Shown: one piece after another, positions 22,566 to 37,300 of the stretch
Position numbering within the stretch: position 1 is the stretch's first letter
How the letters are laid out: every line of letters starts with the position of its first letter
NCBI GenBank assembly: GCA_036850595.1
Contig: CM072148.1
Coordinates: 21,074,731 to 21,138,730 of the forward strand
Direction: 5' to 3'
Source of the DNA: Rhyacichthys aspro
Lineage: Eukaryota > Chordata > Actinopteri > Gobiiformes > Rhyacichthyidae
Length of the DNA: 64,000 nt
The notes under the pieces: model-generated
Database searches by the model: none
Seen by the model: the letters and a program-made list of their open reading frames with translations, nothing else
Told to the model about the DNA's origin: nothing
Made by a program: the position numbers and the translations under genes

Positions 22566-23610
22566 GAGGAGGAAATTCTCTCTCTGGACACAGCTCAGTG
22601 GAAACAAACTTCTTCAGGAGTTACCCGCCCCAAACCGAGCCGTACTGAGCAGAGCCGTACTGTACCACTACAGAGAAAATGTGCACTGGACTTTAGCAGG
22701 ACAAAACATCACAGGCTACTACAGCATTTTCAGCAGGTGAGTTTCTTTTGATACGTTTCAAATAGAAGTCGACTGGAGCCAGGCTTCATGCTCAGCAGCT
22801 GAAAACACAGTCCACTTTTCCTCTACTGTCTATATTCTGGATTACAACAGCACATTAAGCAGCAAAATGCAACAGCAGCCATCAACCTGACCATAATACT
22901 TTTACTGAACTTAAAATAAATGCTTTTAATCATACATAAACCAACAAGTAATATTGCTTATACATTTGTTATTATTGTCGACGTGTCTAATCATTTGAAT
23001 TGAACGGCCACACATGACAAGACGACCAAGACCCCTATATTAGCCCTAAGACACAAAATGCAATATAAAAGTTAGCTTTAGTCTAAAATCTGATCACATT
23101 TTGTCTCAGTGGTTAGCTCTCTCTGCAGATTATTTATTCCCGAGCGTGTCTTTGTGCTGATGGTTAGCGCCTGGGTCGTCTTGTGTGCGTTCGTTACCTG
23201 AGATGACCTCTCTTCTGACGCGGCTCAAGGGAGAGAGCTGCACGTTTCAATCTGTCCCTGTTGATGCTTTTGCTGTGTCTTCGCTGAAGAAGCAGAGAGA
23301 GGGTCAGCCGCAGTCGGGTCGAGAGGAGATGTCCCACGAGTCTCTGGTCCCATCAGTGTCTGTGTTTGAACAAGGCTTCCACTTGAAAAGCAGCAGAAAA
23401 CAAAGTTAGAAAGCGTCCAAAAAGTAGTTTAGACGTTTATTTAAACTGTAGGAAAGTGATGTTGCAGTATACCAGGCAGCTTGTTGTCTTTCTTTACTGG
23501 TTTAATCAAAATGATAATGTTTTATATTATTTCATGAAGCCATTTTGCAATATTCTTTTTTTTATTATAAATTTGATATTATGATTATAATTTTTTATTA
23601 TTATTTTTAT

Positions 23611-23750
23611 GGGCTTTTTGCCTTTATTGATAGTGAACAGTAGCTGGACAGGAAACAGGGTGAGAGAGAATGGAGGATGACATTGGGCAAATCTGATGGA
23701 GATTCGAACCCGGGTCTCTGTGCTCTACCTCAGCTGCCAGCAGTGGGCAC
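23611..23750 (-). mobile_element. tRNA-derived SINE, copy B
   Basis: On the - strand: GAGGTAGAGCACAGAGACC, then GGGTTCGAATCTCC (B-box), then CTCTCTCACCCTGTTTCCTG, ending AATAAAGGCAAAAAG. The B-box and the terminal word are those of a widespread fish SINE. The A-box end is degraded. Confidence 0.7.
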
Positions 23751-24129
23751 CCCCTGCCACTTTACAATATTCAAACAACAAAAGCCAAAAAAATTATATA
23801 GCTCATCATTCAATATTGAAAAATTATTATGAGGTATGGAATGAGCAGCTCAGATGTGTGTGTTGCACATTTTAAAGGCACTTTTCTAAGACCCTTTCAT
23901 GTTAAAGTGGCATTACCTGATTGTCTTTTTATTTCCTTGTCTCAGACCCACTCACCCCCAACAACAGCAGAGGAGCCACTCCTGCTTTTCTTTCATTAAA
24001 GAAGTAAAACTGGACAATTCTTTTCTCTGCAAAATACTATTACATTACACCAACTGAAGTTTAGTACTTAGCATAAACGTTTAGCTCCGACTTTAGCGAC
24101 AATTATCAGCTCCCAGCTTACATTAAAGA

Positions 24130-24580
24130 GGCAGGCACAGTCTCTACATTTAAAGTTAGACTTAAGACTTTCCTTTTAGACAGGGCTTATGGTCAGAATA
24201 TACTGTATGTAGATGAGATGAGCTGCTCTAGGCCCAGATGCTGGAGGAAGTATGACACACTGAGCTTCTATCCTCTGTCTCTGTCCTCACTCTTATTACA
24301 TTATAGTTTACATCTCTGTCGTTGTCCCTCTGTCCCACTCTCCTCTGGGGGAGTGGAGACTGTTACAGATGTCCGGCTACTGTTAGACGTCCCACTGATG
24401 ACTGGACCTTAGCTGTGGCCCATCTGTGATCCTGTCCCAACCCATGGACCCCTCCTGACCCTAGTTCAGATGAGCTGTTCCTGCTGATATTATCAAGGAC
24501 GATAGTCATATACATTTTTCATTCATTTGTACATATGATGGACTATTTGTCAGTGACTGGAAATATCTATTAAATAAATA
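24130..24580 (+). repeat. Retroelement 3' tail; same family at 53170-53260 (inverted) and 43305-43330
   Basis: It starts with ACATTTAAAGTTAGACTTAAGAC, a phrase common near the 3' end of fish non-LTR elements, and ends in AATAAATAATAAATC. An internal part (CTGATGACTGGACCTTAGC … CACAGATGGGCC-type complement) recurs inverted at 53170-53260, and GAGCTGTTCCTGCTGATATT recurs at about 43305. Confidence 0.5.
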
Positions 24581-25140
24581 ATAAATCTGAATTGAAGTAT
24601 CACCACCTCATTAAAAATTGTCAGTATTTATCCCTGTTTCAAGTTGCTTTACTTTTCTCTGTTTATGTTTTTTCTTTTTTGAGCTGTTTCTCTGTAAAAA
24701 GATGCATTGTATTCAGCGCTGTATATACACTTTCTCTGTTTTGTCGGCAGCCATTACTTCCTTATTGACATCACTGTTGACCAATGGGAGCGCTCCTTTT
24801 TCCAGAAGCGAGCTGTGATTGGCCAAAGCTCCCTTTCTGGACTGAACAGACATCATTATAACTGTGTGGTGACAATGCTACCCATTTAATTTTCTCTTAC
24901 CCATTTATTTATTATGAAATGTTAGTTGGGTAATGCAACATTTTTTTCCCTCTAAAACATATGCAAGTAAAAAATAGTATTTTTCCAAAATTGATAACTG
25001 CACAGGCCCGACGGTGATGCGAGTACTGAATGAGAGAGTAAACTAAAACCATTAAATAAAACAAAATTGGAAAATCTTCAAATACTTTACCCCCATTGAG
25101 GTAATGTAACTAGTTACCACAAACCTCTGTCTGGATCTGA

Positions 25141-25146
25141 TTTATT
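25141..25146 (-). terminator. adap1 candidate poly(A) signal
   Basis: AATAAA on the - strand (complement TTTATT), about 180 bp after the adap1 stop codon. It is the nearest canonical signal downstream of the gene. Confidence 0.5.
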
Positions 25147-25327
25147 AGAAGACACATTTTTACTACATCTTTTTTTTTTTTTAAATTATGTCACTGTTCT
25201 AAGTTGAGTGCCTTTTCTCAGAGTTAGTATAATTTTTGATTTTTTTTACCTGTGCCTATTCCTGTTACTAAGCACTACTAATGCTTATTTACTACAGGCT
25301 GCAGAAAATCAATGGCGAGTTCCTGAA

Positions 25328-28300
25328 TCAGCTCTTACTCGTGTACTCCTGTGGCGACATGGTGGCGCTCATGACATTGTTGAAGTGTTGGAGCCATTCC
25401 TGTTGGTCGGCCTCCGTCTCACAGGTGAACAGGAAGTGTCGGTCGGGGGTTTTCATGGTGATGCCGTATTGCCAGGCGCCGTTGCAGTACGTCCCATCTG
25501 GTAAACCCAGGGACACGCTGTAGCCGTGGTCCTTGTTGCCCAAGAAGACCTCCCCTTTAGCAAAGGCATCCTTCAGAGGCACAGATCAAACAAGTTTATC
25601 AGATCATAGGGTTTAATGCCACTTCATTATGTTTAAAAAAATGAAATATTAAATTAGTAAAAAGTTTAAATAAATCCTTTGTTTTGTGCTAACTTTGTGT
25701 TGTTAATACAAAGAATATCAGCTGACAGTTGGCATGAGTGTTCACAGCTGCCAAAATCGGATTATCTGACATTACTTTTTTATCCACAGCCTGTTGTTCA
25801 TTACAGCTGTTTTAGGCCTATTGCACCTCAGTCATCAAATAGACCATTAACAGCTGCATTCACAGAGGAACAGTGATATGAGTCTGTTCAGAGCTGGTGC
25901 TGTGGTGCATTCACTAGTTCATTCACCATAATAACTAATAAAAGTAATGTGCAGTTATTGACAGTTTTATTTATACACGTGAAAAAGAACTGCTTAATCT
26001 CCTAATATTATATTGTGAAAGGAATCATCTGTAAAAAAACATGACATTAAGACGTCATGTAGACTTTATTATCAAGGATTTTAATAGATGAGAATTTCCA
26101 GTCCTGAACATATAGGTAGCTCTAAACTGCAGTTTGGTGCAATGTATTTTTTCATTTTTTTAATAAAAGAAAAGCAGGAGAAGTTTTGTCACAAACAAAA
26201 GGGTGCTCTCTGTTGACTGAACCGTACTAACAGACTATAAAATCCTTTTCTCAACATTTTTTCTTTCAATGATTAATTTAAAATGTATACTACTCATACC
26301 AGTCACTCTCAGTTGAGTATATGGAGGGTCCAAAATATGGAACAGCTCACAGCAGTTTAAAAAAGCCTTCTGATTAATTGTAATTTTCCATTTGGTTTAT
26401 CACTTTGAGCTGGATCTGTTGGGACTGTCTTTATAATTTGTTGTTGCCACAAAATTAGAAACTAACTGAGAGGACATTTGTATCTGAACTTTTTTTTTTC
26501 TCTAATTTTCATAGTTTGGCAAATGAAGCATGGCGGTTTCAAAATTAGATTGATCCAAATTGATGCACAGTGTAACATTTTCACTTTTTTACCAATTAAA
26601 CTTGCTTTGTCACCATTATCCTAGTTCCCCCCAAACTTCTCCCAACTTTTCCCTTTTATCTACAGCGGCCTTTCTCTCTGGAGACTTGGCCATTTCAGTC
26701 ACTTAGCACCTAGAATTATTGCACTGCTCCACTGAACTCTTACATCAGGGCCTTTTTGACGTCTCCAGAGTGTTTACCAGACTCTTGGCCGATGTGACTC
26801 AGCCTCTCTTCAGACTTTGTACAGTGCAATAAAACCCCATCGAACAACCCTAAATGACCCTGATGAGACTTACACAACATTTTCAAGTCTATTCGAGCTG
26901 GAGTCCGAATATCATCCTTTTCAATCTTTACTGCAACAGTTCCAGTAGTGACAAATCCCTTATGGATAATGTTACGTCGGTAATAAAATGACTGTATATT
27001 ACACTTTCCCAATGATGAATGACTTCATATTCCCAGTGCCATCAACTCAATCTAATTTACCTGATGGAAAAAGCCCTCCTCCAGTTCTCTGTGTTGTATT
27101 TAGAGCACTGTATTTTCCCATTGAGTTCAGCAAATCAAGAAAGAAAACATCATAAGCGCTTTGGATATGATTTAAAAAAGAAGTAAGAATATTTGTCTTT
27201 AATAGTGGTATACTGAAGCAGCCCCAGCTCATTTACTTTACATCAAACAAATCCATTTTTTCCTGTCCTGGAACCTGGACGCAGCAAGACTTATACCACA
27301 TACCTCTGTTTAAAAAAAGAGTGTAATGTACTGTTAGCGGTTTTGTGTCAAATAGGGGTGTGATAAGATCTGGTGCCACAAGATCTCGCAAGATTAAAAT
27401 GTGATCAGATTTCTTCTCGAGGTAAAAAGATCTCTGGTATATCTGATGGCTGCTGATATCAGCTGATGGAGTGTGAAGGTGAAATTATTATTCAAATCAT
27501 CTGTGTGGCAGCATTTTGGTTTTCCAGTGAAAATAAGAAACGGCGAAAGAGTGATAGACAAGACACAAACAATATATAAACACCTGCATCCTATCCTATC
27601 CAGTCACAACCTTCCACCTCCATCTTTCCACCAGTTATCACTCCACTGTTCAAATTTAAGCGCTAACCTTTTTTTCTGCCATTCAGCTGTGTCCGCTAGG
27701 TGTCACAACCCTCCTCCGTCCCATCCCCACATTATCAACAGCCGAATCACCTCAGCCCTCGTATCGTAGCCTTTCTACTAATCAACTAAATTTATTGCAC
27801 TTTATTCTTTTGTCTGCATTTTTGTTTCAGTCTCTCCTGGTTGAATTCTGATCATTCTGTTCATGTACACTATTCAGGACAGCTGAAGTGAATAACACAG
27901 ATCATCTCTCCATCATGGCACCTTCTAGTGAGTGGGATATATTAGGAGCAGGGGAACATTTTGTCCTTAAAAGTTGATGTATTAGAAGCAGGAAAAATGG
28001 GCAAGAGTAAGGATTTGAGAAAGTCTGACAAAGGCATGATTGTGACTGGGTCAGAGTATCTCCATAACCTGAGCTCTTGTGGGATGTTCCTGGTCTGCAG
28101 TTCAAAGTGGACCAAGGAAGGAACAGTGGTGAACCTGCTACAAGGTCATGGGCCAAGGCTCAGCTACAGTTGCTCAAATTGCTGAAGAAGTTAATGCTGG
28201 TTCTGAGAAATGTGTCAGAATACACAGTGCATCAGTTTGTTATTAATGGGGCTGAATAGACACAGACTAGTCAGGGTGACCTCTGACCCCAGTGCACCAC

Positions 28301-31300
28301 CGAAAGCCCCAACAATGAACATCAGAACCAAACCACGGAGCAATGGAAGAAGGTGTTCTGCTCTGAGTTTGAGGTGTTGATTTGGCTCAAAATTCCCCAG
28401 ATCTCAATCTGATCTCAGGACTTAAAAGACCTGCTGTTAAAATACTGGTTCCAGATACCACAGATACCACAGATACCACAGCACACCTTCAGGTCACATT
28501 CAGTCTAGTGGAGTTCATGCCTCGATGGCTCAGTGCTGTTTTGGAGCAAAAGGACCAACACAATAATAGGCACGTGGTCATAATGTTATGTCTGATCGTT
28601 GAGGTACCAGCTATTGTTTACTAAACCAGAAACAACAGACAGTATATTTGGATTGTCAGAATTTGTTTTAAAAATGTTTCTATTTAATCTAATACACGCT
28701 AACTCACACAAACCCTACAAATATGGCTGATACTTGTTTATATTTATTTACATGACTTAAAAGCCAGTCACACTGTGCTATTTTTGCCGCTGTCATCAAA
28801 CACAAATTAGTCATTAAAAAATCACTGGCTGTGGATTTATTTATATGTGGCAGTGTTTGACATTATCAAAGTTGACTGATCCCACAGTTCTAGACCAAAC
28901 ATTGCCTGCAACAAATATCAAACAATGTCAGAAATGTAGCTGATCACAGAGCCTCCAGCTTTAACCATAGTATATAAATCATTGGTTAGATGACTGATTT
29001 TATTGAGGGAAATGAGCTCTGCTTTGGTTGACAATAAAGGCATTGATTTCTGCAAATGTACTGTCAGAAAAGTTAACCACAATGACTAACTTCTCATTTA
29101 AACAGTTTTTGTCAAGCTCAGTAACAAAACAAAGGTCTGATTGTGGACGTCTGTGATGAAGAGGTGACGTACCAGTGGGTCTTTGAAATACATGAGCCGT
29201 CTGTGGTCCAGAGTGAACCAGCGTTTCTTGAAGCCCTCGGTTTGCTGCAGACAGAGATAAACATAGACAAAATGAGTCAAATAAAAAAAAAAAGGATTAA
29301 ATAAAGGTTTTCCTTTTATTTAATAAGAGATCCTTAGGAGATTTTGTATGTTGCAAAAGAAGATGTGAAATTTATGTTTCCATGAACTGAAGCTAACAGA
29401 CTTGATAAATCAGTGGTGATCTTTACTCTAAGGGTATACAAGATTTTACAAGATACAAAATTTAAATTCAAATCAAACTTTTTTTTTACATAGCCCAATA
29501 TTGCAACAACATTTTCCTCAAAGGCCTTTGCAGACTATCCAAGACAACACCCCCTGTCCTTAGGCCCTGCATCAGAATCAGAGGAAAAGTGAAAAAAACG
29601 TGAGTAAACGTGAGAACCAAGCAAGAAAGATCCACTCCCAGGACGGACAGGACGGAATCTGAGATAGACAAACACTAATAAATAGTCCATCACACATACA
29701 GTACAAACATTGAGGCCCAATGTTGCTGGGATAGGCTCCAGTCACCCAAGACCCCTAACGAGAAATAAGCAGAAGAAAATGAATGAAGGAAGGATGAACA
29801 TATACAAATGTATGCTGCAGCTGCTGTTGTGTAAAGGACTGCTCTCAAAGAGAATTTTGTTGTACAGAAATGTGCAATGACAATAAAGACTAATCTAATC
29901 TAATGAATGATGCAAATAAGTCCATATAACATATAAAGTGCACTTTGTTCTGCTCTAAATCAGTGACAGATACATACAGGGGCTCTGAGCTGACAGAGGA
30001 GTTACTACTGTCTGCTTAAACTTCAAATCATAAAGCTCTTTGACAATAAATTTATAGAAAGTTGAAAGAAAAAAAAAAATGAATGAGAGTCACAGAGCAG
30101 TTTTAATTAACTCTTTAATGTTGGTAATGACTCACAAAACGCTGTTATTGTGACCGTCCTAAAACAGTTCGTACACATTTTGAACTGAGCTTGCAGATGT
30201 TTACTAAATGTGAATTAAGTTATGAATTGACATGTGATGTCTGAGACTTTAAATAAAACTGAATGGTTTTAGGATTTAATGGCCAATCTTATCACTACAA
30301 CAGTAACTTTAACTTCATGACCACTAAGACTGATGTCATTTTGAATTTTTAAAAAGAAAATAAATCAGGTGGAAATTTTCTTATAGAGGAAAATATTGCA
30401 TCTTAAACTCAGAAAGACAGCAGTTTCAATAAAAAGTGATAACCGCAGCATCTTTAGAGAGTTTATTGAAGTGAAAAAGCCGTCCACATCCGACTTTCTT
30501 CTAATGAGGACGCTCTGATCCCAGACTGCTGCTAAATCTTTCCCATAAAACTGTTAGACTTGTTATTGTGGTAAAAATCCCCTTCCCTTTTTACGTTTGG
30601 CACAAACAGGGTCTCACATGTGTTTGACAGCAATGAATGATGACATCCATTTAGTAAATCAGTCTCTGCAGCAGGTTAGTGGTTCCTTTCATCATCTCTC
30701 ACAGCGACAGACGCAGATTAAAGCCGTCCATCTGTCTGAATACTAAACTGGTTTGTCACCAGGATCAGGTTTCGGGGGATTTCTGAGGAGACTTTATTGT
30801 GAAGATGACATGCTGTGGTTTAAATGGTTTCTTTATATCTTTGTTTAATGCTAACGTGTGTTGACTTTGTGTTTTTTTATTTGATTAAAGTATGTGCACA
30901 GACAGAAGGTATTTTGTGTCACATTTTGTCAGTAGAGCATGCTTTTACAGACATTTCTACCTCAAAAAAGGTCCCAAATTATGGTACTGATTCACTTTGG
31001 ACACCTTTAGTGTTTCATCAGTGAGGTATTGTGTTGTAGTGTTAGAGACTGGTCTTGTATTTGTCTGTATTGGGGCGCTCCTCAAATGAAAAGGGGCACT
31101 GTTGGTCTTGACTTGGTTACGGTCAACGCAGACAGTCCAACAGTTTTGAAAATTATTTGTGAAAATGAGTGAAGAATTGCTGAACACCTTGATGAAGTGT
31201 AGCTACACAGAAAAACCTCTTCATACTCTTAAAAAACCTTAACTGACTATTGAAGTTCCTAGTACTGTGAAATCCTATTCATTTACCTGGCAATAAACCT

Positions 31301-34300
31301 GACAGATTCTGTACTTACAGTTAAATATATAAGATTACAATTTGTTTATCTGTTAAGCTGCTCTAATGGAAGCCAGAAACCTAAATGTAAGTCTGCAGCG
31401 ATTAGCCGGATTCGACCTAATGCCTTTCGTACCGGCATTTTTCCCCGAGGTTGGCATAACTTATTTCCATCCTTGCTTCCTGCAGGGTTTTAATCAAAGT
31501 CTAATCAACACTTTTGAGGTTTTTCAGGTGCCTCTCTGAATCCAGCTCAGTTGGAAACATATCAGAAACATGAAGAACTGTCAGGTGAGTGCTCTTACCC
31601 TGGGGCCTGTCTTCTCCATGTAGCCTTCCTTTAGAAAGTTTCGAGTCAGTTTTGGCACCAGCTGGAAACAAGACAAGTATGAAGACATTATTAACAGTAT
31701 GTAGTATGCAGTGTATGAATGAAATTATATAGATCTGTTTTGGTTAGTGTTAAATAACATTGAAATAGCACTCTTTCCAATTTCCATTAGTTTCATCACT
31801 TCCTGTTCCTACACCTTTTTTTTTTTTGTTACTTATTTATTTACCATTTTGTTACTGAATAGGGACTGGGACCTAAAACAGACAATACAGCTGCAAATAT
31901 GACAGATTGTAGCAAGATTGACAGTTTTCCTCTTTAAGTAAAAGGACACAAACCACAATCAATTAAAATAACAAATACAAATGCACATACAATGATAAAA
32001 CATTACAAAATAAATTTGTGGTGTGACAGATCTGCTTTGTTTTTATTCACTGTGTGAGTTGTCTCTCAAAAGTTACATGTTCAACAGTTTCTTAGGCCCG
32101 GGCTACACATACACAGATATTTTTATAAACAGATGCTTTCTTTCGTCTTTTACAAAAATATCTCTGTGCACAGGGCCCTATTGTCAACGCTCAATATGAG
32201 TTCTCCAGACACAAGATGGCGCACAATGCTCTGTAAGAAACCTGAGTATCAACAACAAAGAGTTACTAAGAAAATAGTGATCTTTCACCTGATCAACATG
32301 TCCTTAGTCCTGATAAGTTCTGAACCAAAGACCCAAGAAACATCTCTGCTGCATCTGGAGTTATAGTTTTGCCTGAAAACTCAGTTTACATGAACGAGAG
32401 GCACAAACGCAGAGAAGCATTTATAAAAATAACCGTGCGCATGTAGCCGAGGCTTAAATGTGGAAGGGTATTCCAACTTCAGTGGCTCAGACTGGTAGAC
32501 CAGGTCGTCCAAGGACCGAGAACTTGCTCCCCACAGTTCATATTGTAGACACTTAACCCACCTTACCCCTGGAATCTGAGACACTGTATAAATGTGTTAG
32601 TGTGATTGTGGGGGTGGGGGGGGGTGTTTCCATCAGTCTAGGCATCTGTGTTACAGAGTGTGAATGAGTGAGTGCTTGTGTGTGCAAATGGGTGAATGGG
32701 AGCATGATGTAAAGCACTTTGGGTAACCAACAAGGGAGAAAAAAGCGCTTTATAAATGCAAGCCATTTACCATCTTTACTGAGCACAGTTTGTATAATGT
32801 ACAATATAGTGCCATAACTAGAGCTACAACTCCCCAGAGAGGACAAACTGAGCTGGTCAATTAACAATGAAAATAATAATTTTACTTGAACAGGATTTAC
32901 TAACTCTCAAAAAAAAACACAGGTACAGTTTGAAGATGTTTTTGTATCATAAAACTGAATAAACATATACTGATATACTGGCAGCTGTTGTCTTACTCAG
33001 ATCACTTACTTATTTATCACAGTGTATTAGAGCCACAGTGGATGAAAAAAATCAAGGTATTACAGGAATACATGTGTTAATAAATATGTAATAGTTTAAG
33101 AGGGAAGTTGTGGTAGTTTCTATAAAGTTAGGCTTTGCTTCATTCAGATGCTTTGTGTTATAGGTGCACTGTGTAAAAGTAAACAGTTGAACAAAATAAA
33201 ACATTATTTGTTGCTCTTTGCATTTGTTTATGTGACAAAAAAAAGTTTTAGCAGTGGAAAGGGCTTTTTTCAAATACAACTAATGGCTCCTTCCATGTTT
33301 CCATACAGCAGCAGCAGGTTCAGATCTGGATTTAACTCTACAAGAGACACATAGATGTTTGTTGCTCAGTAGGTTAGGTATGTTCTCCGTTACTGCATTG
33401 GATCACAACAAATGAAAAATCTCTGGTCCCAGTCACTCGGTCACTTAATCTAACCTTTACCTGATATAATATGGTTTTGACGGTTTAATAAAAGTGCATT
33501 TATCTTTGTTCAGCAGAGAGTCCTGCTGCTATTTTGAGTGTGTTGTGCTCACCTCCACATCTGTAGCTCCAGGAAAGGCCACTTTGAGATAATGAAGCTG
33601 GACAGCACGAATCGAATTGAACCAGTCCACAATTTCCTGAAAAAGCACGAGAGAGAAAATAACTCAGCGACACAGCGGCCAAAGTGAAATATCCAAAGTA
33701 CTGCCATAAACTGAACCTAGTGCTGAGGTACTGCTGTTGTTTTGATGTATTTTCAGTCTTTATTATACATTATACATGACTACATTAACTTACTCCTTGA
33801 ATGGTCCCAGTTTTCGAGTTATAAAGTTATCTGTCTCCCTTTGGTGTTTTCATGAATCCACTGACTTTCTAAAGTGAAATGGGTCTGTTACCCCTTCCCT
33901 TCACAATCATTTTAACTTAGTCAATATTCTACTGATAGACCTCCTTTATGTGTGTGCTACTTACTTCCCTAATATGTATTTGTATAATGTCTACCATGAC
34001 AAAGTGCTTTTGACAATAATGTAGATTTTGTTTTTAGTCTTTGATGAGGAAGCACAGGTCCTAAAACCCTCTGTGTATAACTCTGGCTCCTCCATGTGGT
34101 GCTATATTGTATTTTAGCTTGTAGCCTTCAGCTGCTGTCACCTAAATGCTCAAATAACTATAGAAGCAACTTAAAAAGCCACTTGCTAATGTTCTATATC
34201 CACTCACTGACAGCACACAGATGTTTTCAGTTGGTTTCCATTTGTTCAGGTCACCTTCATGTGGACAATAACTGATAATAATCATATCTTAAACTGTATT

Positions 34301-37300
34301 TAGGTATATATAATTTGATATGCCATGTGCACATTTATAACACAGCTACTTTGCTCCATGTTAATGATGTAAATGATGTCTTAAAGTTTGTCATCAATTT
34401 TTTACCCACGTTTCCAAGTATTAATTACATGTTTGTTGTGTTTGGGTCCCTAGTGACTACTTGAGCACAAACAATTAATAAATCCTTGCTCTTTCCTTTC
34501 ATTCACAGTTAGTTTATGAATGGTGCAGTCTGATTAATGAAGTGTTTGAATGTCATCTCTTACTGGATTTCCATGCATCACAGAAACAAATGGCACAAAA
34601 AGGTTCAGAGACTCGCCCACAACAAAACGCAGACAATAATAAACCCATGACACATGACGAATATCCATTTAAAGCAGGAATGATTAAAGCCACGCAGCTA
34701 TAAGAATACGTGTCATGTAAGTGTGTGCATCTGTGCGTACTTTGCCGTTTTCGTGGTAAACAAAGATGTTGCGGGTGCTGTAGTCTTTGAGGTAGGTGAT
34801 CTGGAGACCATTGGGGTTTCCTATCTTCTCCGGCTGAAAGGTGGCGTTGATAGTGTCCACTTTGAGCACTGCTTTGGGCTCTTTGGCCTGTGACACAGAG
34901 GGAAATATGAGTCAGGTTCAAATATACTGCTGAATACCTGTGTTTTATTTATAGACTGGATTTTGTCTTAAAACGGGTGTGCCTTGCTTCTTTAAACGAG
35001 CCATTTTTGCCCTATTCTAAAAAAATAAAATAAAACATTTGGACCCATCTGAACATAAAATTACAGGCTTGTGGAGGAATTTTTGGTCTCCTGTACTAAT
35101 ATTGTAACTTAGAAGTGCATCTACCCCTAACTTATGGCCTAGCTATGAAATTGTCACGTAGATGTGTTGGTTTTACCCTGAAATTCTCCTACCAAGGTTG
35201 TTCCTGAAGAGCTGACTCCAAATGCACTATGCACTTTGCTTTAAACTTATCTGTATTGTATTATATGTCCCAGTAAATAAACAAAATAAATATACAAAAC
35301 TAGTAAAGTGTCTCCAGCCCATCTTTTAGTCAGACTCATCTCAGCTCTAAGGACAGCCTGCAAAATCCCCTTCACAAGCCAATATGAAAACTGCCTTTTT
35401 TTTTATCCAACTGACTGCTTTTCTACGTGGAAATAAATGACTGAGACTTCCCTCCTAATAGTAATATCTTAATGTCTGCACACTCTGATCAGTTTACAGT
35501 GTTTAAGCATATTTTTTGGGGATTTAACATCATCCTTGGACACAGTGGATCACAAAATTCTGATATATCAAGGCAGAATTAGTCCAGACTCATGAAAGTT
35601 AGTGTTTGGTAAAGGAGGCAGATTTTTGTTTGGATATAAAATGACTGATTATTCAATTCCAAGACCAGACCATACCATATACCATTTCTTAATGTCCAAG
35701 ACTGAGAAAAAAGGGGTTTGAGACCAAGAAAAGACCAGGCCTTTACAAAATAGTCTTAAGACCAGTCTCAAGACCAAGACAGGACTCGAGTACTACAAAA
35801 CTAACACAGCTTATCTCTGACTTCGTGTGCCGTTCCTCAGAGCTCAGTTTTAGATCCAATTATATTCTTGACGTCCCGCAGCCCTCTTGGTCTCACTGTT
35901 ACCGCTTTTATGCAGACGACATCCAGTTGTACTGTTAATTTTAATGATTCTTTAACAGGTTACTGGAATGCCTTTGGTGTATTAAGAACTAGTTATCCAA
36001 AAACTCTTTATCTTGTCCTCCGTCTCATTGGTGACTCATTGTTTCCTCCTGCTTGGGAGCTGTAATAGTTGGCATTTCTTGGCAAAACATGAATCAAAGT
36101 ACAATCATGCAGTGTTGGAGATACAAGTTTTAAAATGTACAGAAGCAATACGGACCAAAGGGACACGGAAGATTACACCTGCCTTAAACTGCTAAAAAAA
36201 GTACATTTCTAACATACTTGAAACATAACAAATAACAAAATAAACAATGCACAAAGAATGAAGTCAACTGAAAAACAGATTAAACCAAATATAAAGGCAT
36301 TTTAACAACATACAGTAAGCAGTTGTTTTCATATGTTATGCCGTTAGAGACTGAAATGGTGGACAGACCTCTTTTTCTAATGCGTGTCCAAAAGCTTCAT
36401 GATAATACCAACATTTATTCCTCCTAACCATGTAATACATTACTGAGTATGTGAGCTGTGTCATGGCTTGGGGCTGCTCTTCTGCTTTTTTCAGTCATAA
36501 AAACAACATCTAGGATTATTATCGACACATGGGTCTGCATCTCTGATAACAATCATGTCTGGAACCAAAACTAATGTGGATAAATCAGCTTTAGATGCAG
36601 CACAATGAATCCTGACTGGAATATTAATGGGAAACCTAACAGGACAGATAGACAATGGGACTGCTCTTAAAATAGACAGAGGTCTGAAAACATTTTCTTA
36701 ACAAGAGACAAAACCAGCAAGAGTAACCATGACAAATATGGCTTAAAGCAAGAGTACTGTATCTGAATATTTTATGCAGCTCAGGGCTCGGCTAAAAAAC
36801 AAGCTTTTACTTTGGTACAGGTTGTTTTGGGGATAAAGTACTAGGTCTATAAAGCAGTAGTAGTAGTATAAATTTGACTTTTGTGTTTACCATGCTGTTG
36901 GAGCAATTTTACTGTTGTGCTTTGACTTAGCTGCCTATTTAAGGGTCCAAAAGTGTGAAGGTGTATTGTCTTTTTATTGTATCTATAGTTTCTACTTGAA
37001 TGTAGATTATTTGGCAATAGGTGGGCCAAATAAATGGGTTTATTAAAGCATATTTTGAACTCTTTCATCAGGGAAGCTGGAGGTCAGGGGACATAACATC
37101 CTCCCCTTCAAATTACAATTCAGTTTTTCTGAAATTCACATTTGGGAAGTCCTGCTGGTTAAAAGACAACATTTTTTTTGTCTGAATCTAAAACTTGCAC
37201 ACAATTCACATAAACTATTAGCACATTAGTATAAGTTAAAATGGATAAAGTGATCCTGGATGTTACACCAGCTCTAATAGAGGAAATGGAAAGAACAAGA

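Larger units (their letters stand above)
19331..25140. other. Intergenic stretch between uts2r and the adap1 3' end
   Basis: Upstream (right) of uts2r. It contains a YY1-like site (19766-19776), a possible self-complementary element (20290-20580), the AACCAGGACTAA array (20595-21480), the 21-bp array with foldback (22248-22565), SINE copy B and a retroelement tail at 24130-24580. No gene was found. Confidence 0.55.

Noticed and set aside
26740..27012. 90-residue - strand frame in adap1 intron 9
   Set aside because: adap1 exons 9 and 10 join in phase without it, and no domain or conserved motif is visible.
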